From positions 1 through 64,000 of the forward strand of contig JAKSZP010009606.1 in the NCBI GenBank assembly GCA_022478985.1: DNA of 64,000 nucleotides. The letters are read 5' to 3'. The notes below the pieces were generated by a model. The model was not told the DNA's origin, did not search any database, and saw nothing but the letters and a program-made list of their open reading frames with translations. Position numbers and translations under genes: made by a program. Position 1 is the first letter of the stretch; every line of letters starts with the position of its first letter. Of this stretch, positions 56,791-64,000 are shown piece after piece. Origin of the DNA: Massospora cicadina. Its lineage: Eukaryota > Entomophthoromycota > Entomophthoromycetes > Entomophthorales > Entomophthoraceae.

Positions 56791-57090
56791 AAAATGTCAC
56801 ATTGTGTACATACACAATAAGATAAATATTGACTGTTTAATACGTGGACTTATGGGGTCTCATTTCTCAAGGAAGCTCATAAACCCTCACGTTTTTTGGG
56901 TATTCTTTAGCAATAGCATCTACTGGAAGGGTGATGTTTACAATTTTCATGAAAGGTTCATCTGCGACTGAATCAAGCTTGTATGAAGAAGATTGGTCAA
57001 ATATCTGGCATGCGTTCAGCTTTGGTTGCTCCTGAGGTCCTTCTTCAGCTTCAGCCATGGCTTATTCCCTATCAATACATTTACTCCTCC
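56791..57090 (-). pseudogene. G6 gag end
   Basis: The minus frame 57,058-56,867 (MAEAEEGPQEQPKLNACQIF, ITLPVDAIAKEYPKNVRVYE) is a gag-to-protease linker. It is comparable to the G1 sequence before its protease (VIPEAFEVVAKPYVLQILEN). G7 is inserted at its upstream side. Confidence 0.5.
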
Positions 57091-57791
57091 TGTCAGACAT
57101 TTGCCCTCTCAGCTGCAGAGGAAGAATGTTTTGGGTCAAAATCAGCTGAAATGGGGAAATGTCAGCCATTTATGAGTTTATGATGAATCATAAAGCGAAT
57201 TTATTAATCAAAATGATAGAATAGACCAAAAAGACCCTGGTCAATTCTCTGCGGGACCCCAAAAATTGAGGTAGTACCATTTTGAATCCTTTACAGGCAA
57301 AAATAAAAAATTGAATGGTCAGATTAACCTGACCACATGACAGACCTTGGGGTGACCATCAGAAGGTACATCCTCAACCTCAACCAGATCCTTCCAAGCA
57401 CCTATGCGGGGGCCACACCCTTTTATAGGCGTGGCGAAGGTCACTCAAGGTGAAAGTATTTTATCTAGCAGTGATTGGTTGAAGTACATCAAAACCTTAC
57501 CGCATGGGTACATTCTGCCCCAAAACCCCATCCCAACTATCATTTTGCCAAAGAAGTAACTCAAATTTTCCATGATCTGATATGAGAGTATCCCATATCT
57601 CCTATTCATAATGCAATGAAGCTATTCTAAAACAATCCTCAAATTACCCCTGACCTTCAAACAGTTTAATACTGATCAGTCAGATATTGAGAGGGAACAC
57701 TTCCTTTTTTTTCGCGCCTATAATAAAAAATAAAAATCTAATTTTTATTAGTGGTCAATTTTTAATTTTATTTAAATATTTGTGGAATCCA
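57091..57791 (+). repeat. 5' LTR of G7
   Basis: It begins TGTCAGACATTTGCCCTCTC, repeated at 63,690. A TTTTATAGGC box at about 57,420 may be the promoter. The right edge is inferred from the primer-binding site TGGCGTAAAAGC at 57,793, one base after CCA. Confidence 0.8.
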
Positions 57792-57792
57792 G

Positions 57793-58750
57793 TGGCGTAA
57801 AAGCACCAGAGGGCCAAACACAGCTGGTTTACCACAAAATGGTGCTCATTACAGGGGTTCCCTGTACATTAAAAATAGTTGCTCTTGAAAAACAACTAGC
57901 AAGCGCTTTGTCCTGCCTTAAGGAGCTTGAGCAGCGCCCTTACAAACTCCCCCTTAAGTACAAGTACATTACTGGTGAAAAGAGCATTGCTACCTTTTTG
58001 TACGTATATGAAGCTACTATGGATGGCGCAACTGACAAGCAAAAATTTCAACACATCCTTCCTTGTTTAAGCCGCTTAGCGCAAGAGATGATAGTACCTA
58101 ACTTGAACCCTACATACATCTGGTCAGAGGTGAAGGAGGCTCTTTTGGCTGAATTCAGATCAAAGCAGAGTCTACATCAGGAAAAACATGCCTATATGCG
58201 CTTAGAATGTATGAGGGTTAATCGCCTATTGCCTTTGCTGAATGATTTTACCTTGCTGCGCAAAGGTTGTCAACCTCAAATATGCTTACCCTTGATGATG
58301 CTATTGCCACCCTGTTAAATGGGTTATCATCTCAGCCTTCTCTAGCTTGACATATCTTAGTGAAATGCTACTTTAAAACCATCCGTGACATCAAGAGGCT
58401 TTGTTAGATGTGGCTGAATTTCATTTATATTATGACAACTGAAGCTGAGGTGAATCCTTCAGCTCTCACCATTGAGGAGCTACCGCCTTTTGAACAGTTG
58501 AGGATGAGCTCACCTGCATCTACCTTTTTTGCGAAACCTGCTTCCTCAGTGCGTCTTAAAAAGGTTATCACTCCTTCATATTAATCAAAACCTGTAAGGT
58601 AGCAAATACCATAATTTCGCACAAGCTCACTAAAGCCGCTGTGTCTTCCTCTCCAGCTAAGCTGGTAAATGCGCGCCCTAATGCTATTCAATCTCCTGTG
58701 GCTGTCTCACCTACCTCCATTGCGGCCTTACCAGTTGTTGAAAATACCCT
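57793..58750 (+). pseudogene. G7 gag
   Basis: The open frame 57,782-58,318 reads VALEKQLASALSCLKELEQR, TFLYVYEATMDGATDKQKFQ, LSRLAQEMIVPNLNPTYIWS and EVKEALLAEFRSKQSLHQEK. It is helical and capsid-like (G8 has a homologue). Further pieces follow in other frames (IEELPPFEQLRMSS and FFAKPASSVRLKKV, about 58,470-58,570). No zinc knuckle was found, unlike G1 and G4. Confidence 0.7.
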
Positions 58751-58959
58751 TGGGAACAAATCTGAGGGGGTTATGATGACGCTGGGTACTATATATTGGG
58801 AGCCCCCGCAGAAGTAGAGGTTCCTAATCATTTGAACGCTGGAGGAGTAGATGAGACAATCATACCTGAGGAAACGTACCTATGCCATATTCTAGGGTTT
58901 CCCAAAGTTATTGACACTGCTAGCGATGGTGATCACTTCATAGATAGCCTGATTCGACC

Positions 58960-59430
58960 TGTTCAGTGAGTCCATTCCAGGAAATTCACCCTTTATAAAA
59001 TACCTGAGGCTGCTCAAAAGCTAACCTCCACCTTCTGGCTCAAGGAAGTCTTAGCCTTATCATCTAACTTTGGAGGTACCCTCACTAAGGTTGAAGTGGT
59101 CTTTCAAAAGGTCCGAATACTGGCCAACTTAGACACTGGCTCCACAATTAACGTGATCTCCACTAAGCTTATCAAGAAGAAAAAGTTAGCACCTGACTTA
59201 GGAGTATGCGCAAGAATTTGTTACCGCTGGCCCCATTAATACCCATGCTAGCAAAGCATAATTTTCCCTTGCCATTCAAACTGGGAAGCTTATTCTATCA
59301 GCCCCTGCTGTGTCTTTGGACAACAATACATATGATATGCTTATCAGCACTCGATTTATGATTAAGTATGAGGAAATAATTAACATTAAACAAGGTTTCC
59401 TCTCGTTACTCAACTATTAAGTCCCTTTAG
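58960..59430 (+). pseudogene. G7 aspartic protease
   Basis: The active-site strand reads ILANLDTGSTINVISTKLIK (D-T-G intact, about 59,125-59,180). KLILSAPAVSLDNNTYDMLI, STRFMIKYEEIINIKQGFLS follow, the retropepsin C-terminal strands. A frameshift near 59,215 and a stop separate the halves. Sequence type differs from the DSGxPVNIV of G1-G6. Confidence 0.75.
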
Positions 59431-59501
59431 TCTTATCCAATAAAGAACCTAACAAGCACAAATACTCTTGCCAAGTTGAGTACCCCTTTTCCACTATAAC
59501 A

Positions 59502-59860
59502 TTGCCTTATTCCTCTTCTGGGCGCAAAACAAAAAAATTACCCAATTCAGTTGATGCTGGGGATGGTATCCCTTTCTACGCTGCAGATGAGGTCTTGATT
59601 AAGACTGGTGAACAAAGAGTGGTTGGCACTAAGACTGCACTCCAAATCTCACACCATTGCTTGTTGCACCTCACAAGTATTGAGGGCGTTAGTACCTTGG
59701 AGCCTCGTGTCTTGCCTGAGATACTAGACTCAGACTACCAGAGGCCTATTACTATTCTACTGGTAAACCTCACTGGCAAAGACATGGTTATACGAAAACA
59801 TCAGTAGTTTAGAAAAGGCTTCCTACTACCAGTAGAGGACATTGAGCATATTCACTCCAT
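59502..59860 (+). pseudogene. G7 dUTPase-like domain with motif-3 acidic residues
   Basis: The open frame 59,502-59,807 reads PFYAADEVLIKTGEQRVVGT, then VLPEILDSDYQRPITILLVN and LTGKDMVIRKH. The piece I-L-D-S-D-Y-Q-R-P-I closely resembles dUTPase motif 3 (G-V-I-D-x-D-Y-x-G-x-I), and V-I-R-K-H sits where motif 4 begins. This is the copy that best ties the domain to dUTPases. The PRSG-like motif 2 is not evident. It lies between protease and RT, and HIHSIGSMADLGLP follows. Confidence 0.62.
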
Positions 59861-59867
59861 TGGCTCT

Positions 59868-60930
59868 ATGGCGGATTTGGGCTTACCCATGGACAACCTG
59901 GTGTGCACCTTAACCAAGGTTCATATTTCGGATAAACTAACTACAGAGGATTTAGGAACAGTTCATACCTTGTTAGACGAATATACTGACATATTCTCAA
60001 AATTGGATACTGACTATAGCCACATGAAGGGCTGGTGCCGCTTCATTAATGTGGATGATGCCCTCTCTATTAGGTCCAAACCTTATTGCAAGTCAAAGAG
60101 GGAGGAACAGCAAATGAGGAAAGAGCTCCTGCAGTTATTAGATGTGGGGGTTACTAGTTCCTTCACAAAGCCCTTGGTCTTCACCTCTCTTGTTAATAAA
60201 AAGTAAAATGGAGGTCATCAGATAGTCATGGACTACCACAAATTTAAATACCCTTATAAAAAAGGATAGTTATTCTATCCCTCGCATTGATGAGGCCCTG
60301 GCCCAACTCTCTGGCTCTAACTTCTTCTCCGCTACTGGCTTGGCCTATGGCTATTACCAAATGGACCTTTCTTCTTAAGATCAGGAGACTGCGCTCTTAT
60401 TTGTAGTAAAGATCTCTTCTAACTCACATGATTAACTGAGGGTTGTGCAACGCACCTTTCTCTTTCCAGCGTGTGATGGATCACATCTTGCAGGACCTCA
60501 AGTTAACTTGTGTCATCGTCTATCTTGATAACATCATGGCGTTCTCAAAAACCTTCAACGAACATCTTGATCACTTGTAGGAGTTGTTTCTATGGTTACA
60601 TAAGTTAAATATTAAGTTGAAGCCCTTAAAGTGCACCTTCTTCTAAAGGAAATTAAATTTCCTTGGACACTCCATTTACCAAGAAGGAATTCAACCCAAG
60701 CAGGACAAGGTCGAAGCCATCTCAAAAATGCTTCCCCCTAAAAATCTACGGGATATTCAGGTATTTCTAGGGATTATGGGGTATTACCATTAGTTCATCC
60801 CTAAGTTCACCCAACTCAGTGAGCCCCTTGTCCAGCTATTAACCAAGGATACTACTTTCTATTGGGGTGCTGAACAAAAGGCTTCTTTTGAGACGCAGAA
60901 GCAACTGCTACAACAATGTCTTATCCTATG
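59868..60930 (+). pseudogene. G7 reverse transcriptase
   Basis: Linker VHTLLDEYTDIFSKLDTDYS, then SIRSKPYCKSKREEQQMRKE (59,868-60,206). The palm includes CVIVYLDNIMAFSKTFNEHL at about 60,510-60,560: the second catalytic Asp of YLDD is Asn. KLNIKLKPLKCTFF and NFLGHSIYQEGIQPKQDKVE follow, then LRDIQVFLGIMGYYH. Several stops; inactive. Confidence 0.82.
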
Positions 60931-61330
60931 GCGCCAAGAATATAATAAACTGTTTATCTTGTTTACTGATGCCTCAGACTATGCCGTCAGGGCCATATTG
61001 GCACAATTGGATGAAAACGGTGTTGATCATCTGGTATCCTACTTAAGTAATATTCTTTCAAAAGAATAACGCAACTATAGCGTAACAGAAAAGGAGTACA
61101 TTGCCGTTTTGTTAGCTGTGAAGCACTACCGCCCATTCCTATATGGGACCACCTTCACTGTAGTTACTGAACACACTTTGTTGAAGTGGTTACAAATATG
61201 AAGGATCCTACTGGCCGGTTACTTCGCTGACCTCTATAGCTCAAGAATTACAATATGAGGATTGAATACAGTGCTGGGACTCATCACATGAATGTTGATG
61301 GGTTGACTTGGCTGCCAGTCATTCACTTGG
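60931..61330 (+). pseudogene. G7 RNase H
   Basis: NKLFILFTDASDYAVRAILA (catalytic Asp in TDAS), DHLVSYLSNILSKE, stop, RNYSVTEKEYIAVLLAVKHY, RPFLYGTTFTVVTEHTLLKW. The Asp usually in V-x-T-D-H is Glu here. A frameshift at about 61,200 leads to NMRIEYSAGTHHMNVDGLT (61,255), the tether. Confidence 0.8.
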
Positions 61331-62390
61331 ATAATAGTGAGGTGGAGAGGTTACATGTCCTCTTAGTGCCCCCAATGAATGTGAGGATAATGATGAGACC
61401 ATCCAGAAGATGTTATCTCGGCTCTCCTGTAACACTAAAGTGGAGAATGGAAAGTTGTATAAGCAGGTGGGAAAAGATGGCTACCCTACCTTCAGTCCTT
61501 GGAAAATGTACCTGCTATACTAGAAGCTCACTCCACTATAGGCCATGGAGGTGCAAAGAAAACTTATGAGTGGATTAAGGATCAGTATTATTAGAATGGA
61601 ATGATGGAATATATTGTTGACGTCTTGGAAGCTTGCCTTACGTGTAAGAAGCAATCCAATATCAAGACTAGATACCAGTATCAACCAACTACCCCTCAAC
61701 AATCGTTCCACACCATTAGTTTGGATGTAGTAGATCCCCTTCCTCAGTCTACTAGCGGAAACAGATCTATCCTAGTAGCTATTGATCATTTCACTAAGTG
61801 GGTGGAAGCTGTGGCTCTTCCTGCTCAAATGGCCAAGGCCACAGCCACCGTTTTACATTAATACATTTTCTCTTGACATGGCTGCCCCAAGTATTACTCT
61901 GCAATAATTGTAAGAACTTCACCTCCAGAGTAACCAAAATCCTGGCCACATCCATGGGGGCCCAACAACTTTTCTTGGCTCCATACAATCCCTCCACAAA
62001 TGGGACAATGGAGAGAGCAAATGGCACCTTGGTATCCAACCTATGGAAATAGCCTCTTCTGATCCACTTCACTGGGATCATTTCTTACTCAGTGCTCTTA
62101 TGGCCTAACGGATAAGCTACCTCCAGATTTAGAAAATGTCCCCCTTCCGTGTCTTGTATGGGCATGGACCAGGAATACCTGCCCTCTTAGTCAAAGATGT
62201 ATTCTCCTCTATGGTAGAGGAACTGTCGCAAATTTTGCAATTTGTTACATTTTGGACTCTACTAGCTTGCCAAGCCAAACAGTATGAAGACTTCTGGCCC
62301 TTGCTCATTTGCCTTCATTGGCACACCTTTCACTACAAGTCCACAGGCAACTCCCCAATCCAGCAGATCACCAACTTTAACTTGGCAGAT
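61331..62390 (+). pseudogene. G7 integrase zinc and core domains
   Basis: ACLTCKKQSNIKTRYQYQPT (CX2C end, about 61,630) is followed by FHTISLDVVDPLPQSTSGNR and SILVAIDHFTKWVEAVALPA (first catalytic Asp in SLDVV). The second Asp is lost (L-C-N-N-C-K-N-F at about 61,893). The Glu region NPSTNGTMERANGTLVSNLW is intact (about 61,990-62,050). FRVLYGHGPGIPALLVKDVF follows. The reading frame then becomes unclear. Confidence 0.8.
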
Positions 62391-63290
62391 TAATCCCTCT
62401 TGGTATGCACCGGTGGTTCTCTTCCCCATTTCTGGGCGGCCTGATCCCTTGCTTCTCCACTATAGGGCTAATCTCCGCTTGTCCATCACTGGCTCCACTG
62501 ACTAAGCAAATCCCTGTGGGGTATTCTGTAGATCCAGGTTGTGAGTTGGTAGCGCCAACCACTCCTAGGTACAATAACCCAGCACCTAACCTTGGGAACC
62601 TTTTAGCCCACTCTTAAATGTCAAGTGTCACTACATCTCTTAAAACACAGATAAAAGTAGGTAAAGGAAGGTATTTTATTAGAATAAAAAGCCAACCCTT
62701 AATATATGTGGCCAAAATATTAATATTGTGATCATACTGGTGTATAATTTTCATTAGGAATATAAAGAGGAACGGGGGTGTGGAGGTTTAAATTGATTTA
62801 GGTTGCATCAACGACAGTTGTTTTACAAAAGGCTATATCTTATGGCATTCGTCAGCTTATGGTTAATTAATTACATTTATTAGATATAGTTTATATATCA
62901 CATGTGATGCGACATCTTGATGTGGATCAATTTAACTTTAAGCGGGCTTGCTTCAATACTTCTCACTTCCTAAAGTGGTCTCAGATTGACAATCAATCAA
63001 CTTGTTGATTTAAAACTTTTATGGTTTCATCAATTCAGCAATAGTTTGATTTTGATGAGGTAATTAAATTTTATAATCTCTTCATGTGTTAAATTTGTAT
63101 CAATAATTGCAATCCACTTGCTATTATTGGCGTCTCAACTAGTAAAATAAACAATATTATACCAATTATAATCAGTTATGCTCTTAAGACAACCTATTGA
63201 CTTTGTAAGCACAAATCATACAAAATTAAAGAATTTGATACTATAAACCTGGGTGAGCAAGATCTAATCTTTGACTAAACCTGAGGTTAA
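62391..63290. other. Unexplained segment inside G7
   Basis: About 900 bp between integrase core and C-terminal module. The first 230 bp have an open plus frame (MHRWFSSPFLGGLIPCFSTI and on to 62,617) without a recognised domain. The rest is AT-rich, starting near TGTCAAGTGTCACTAC (62,619). It could be a decayed insertion. Confidence 0.4.
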
Positions 63291-63676
63291 TGCTGAGCTT
63301 AATCCTTAGCCAAGGCTGACCTCAACTAGGAACGAAATTTCTACAGGAACCCAAGAAGGTCATGAGAAGTTTGGCTCAGTACATCATTCAACTCCAAGCT
63401 GAGGTTATGACCAATTTACCAAAAACAGTGACTAAAGAAGGGCATGTAGAAAATGAGATCTGAACTTCACTACCTACATTCCAAATATCTGATATGGTAT
63501 TATAATACCATAACTGCATCAATCCTAGAAATGGTAAGCTTGGATACATTTGGGAGGGTCCTTTCACCATCACCTATAAAAGATTAATGAGTATAAAATA
63601 AAATTGTTAGCTACAGTAATCACCATCAAATGAGTACATGGCCACTTCGTTCAGCTTTATTCTCCCCTCAACATTC
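63291..63676 (+). pseudogene. G7 integrase C-terminal module
   Basis: Plus frames read RNGKLGYIWEGPFTITYKRL (GPF motif, about 63,526-63,585). Preceding decayed text includes TSFNSKLRL and E-V-M-T-N-L-P-K-T-V. This places the end of pol right before the polypurine tract. Confidence 0.65.
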
Positions 63677-63689
63677 TTGAGGGGAGTGA
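63677..63689 (+). promoter_or_regulatory. G7 polypurine tract
   Basis: TTGAGGGGAGTGA directly precedes the 3' LTR start TGTCAGAC. Confidence 0.8.
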
Positions 63690-64000
63690 TGTCAGACATT
63701 TGCCCTCTCAGCTGCAGAGGAAGAAAGTCTTGGGTTGAAATCAACCAAAATGGGGAAATGTCAGCCATTTACAAGTTTATGATGAATCAGAAAGTAAATT
63801 TTATAATAAAAATGATAGAATAGACCAAAAGATTTTGGATAAATCTCAGTGGAACCTCGCAAATTGGGGTAACACCATTTCATATCATGTATGGGCAAAA
63901 AACCAAAAATTTAATGATCAGATTACTTTGACCACACAAAGACCTTGGGGAGACCATCAGAAGTTACTCCCCAACCACAACCAGGTCCTTCCAAGCACCT
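63690..64000 (+). repeat. 3' LTR of G7 (truncated by window)
   Basis: It matches the first about 310 bp of 57,091-57,791, including TGGGGAAATGTCAGCCATTT and CCTTCCAAGCACCT, and continues past the window end. Confidence 0.9.

Larger units (their letters stand above)
52737..57090 (-). mobile_element. Ty3/gypsy element G6 (3' LTR and pol)
   Basis: This minus-strand element is inserted in the G5 protease. The 558-bp 3' LTR shares the GGATGATATGGAGATC and GTCATATCAGGATCCCAACA blocks with the G2/G3 LTRs, so it is a diverged member of that family. Pol is continuous from integrase to the end of gag, where G7 is inserted at 57,091. Confidence 0.8.
57091..64000 (+). mobile_element. Ty3/gypsy element G7 (runs off the right edge)
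   Basis: This plus-strand element is the youngest layer on the right. 5' LTR at 57,091 to about 57,791, then gag, protease, dUTPase-like, RT, RNase H, integrase, a polypurine tract and the beginning of the 3' LTR at 63,690. It differs from G1-G6 in LTR, protease (DTGS) and RT sequence. About 0.9 kb near 62,390-63,290 is not explained by integrase. Confidence 0.88.

Noticed and set aside
1..64000. Viral envelope gene, CRISPR array, tRNA or bacterial operon
   Set aside because: None was seen. The gypsy elements go from integrase to LTR without a plausible envelope, and the antisense regions have no clear signal peptide or membrane plan.

Overview
The window is eukaryotic and is essentially all transposable elements. 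I see no host gene, rRNA, tRNA, CRISPR array, operon or bacterial ribosome-binding site. Ty3/gypsy LTR retrotransposons, CCHC-type LINEs and one mariner are inserted into one another, and nearly all carry stops and frameshifts. This suggests heterochromatin or a repeat compartment of a large, repeat-rich genome. I cannot name the host: the LINEs and gypsy elements would fit a repeat-rich fungus or many other eukaryotes, while the mariner is a DD34D type seen mostly in animals.

Left block (1-43,650). The oldest layer is an ORF1-only LINE (L_E, + strand), seen at 30,616-31,066 and 42,940-43,645. Gypsy G4 (- strand, 31,067-42,939, 5-bp target duplication CCTGA) splits it. G4 is itself hit by a solo LTR (S1, in its 3' LTR) and by the mariner (40,163-41,476, in gag). 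On the other side L_E is cut by gypsy G3 (-), whose 475-bp 5' LTR carries an ORF1-only LINE (L_D). G3 gag is cut by gypsy G2 (+). G2 appears to be cut by gypsy G1 (-, about 7,263-21,686). G1 received LINE L_B (+, 13,768-19,041) in gag and LINE L_C (-) in its 3' LTR. L_C was in turn split in ORF1 by LINE L_A (-, 1,471-6,746).

Right block (45,076-64,000). Gypsy G8 (+) carries solo LTR S2 and is cut by gypsy G5 (-). G6 (-) is inserted in G5's protease region, and G7 (+) is inserted in G6. G7 runs off the right edge inside its 3' LTR. An AT-rich stretch at 43,646-45,075 separates the blocks and has no recognisable content.

The gypsy elements share the order LTR, primer-binding site, gag (CCHC zinc knuckle), protease, reverse transcriptase, RNase H, integrase (HHCC, core, GPF module), polypurine tract, LTR. 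Two features go beyond this plan. First, a dUTPase-like beta domain lies between protease and RT in all elements where that region is present. Second, G1 and G4 carry an antisense gene of matching position, start and C-terminal sequence between integrase and the 3' LTR. These are the best candidates for undescribed biology here.
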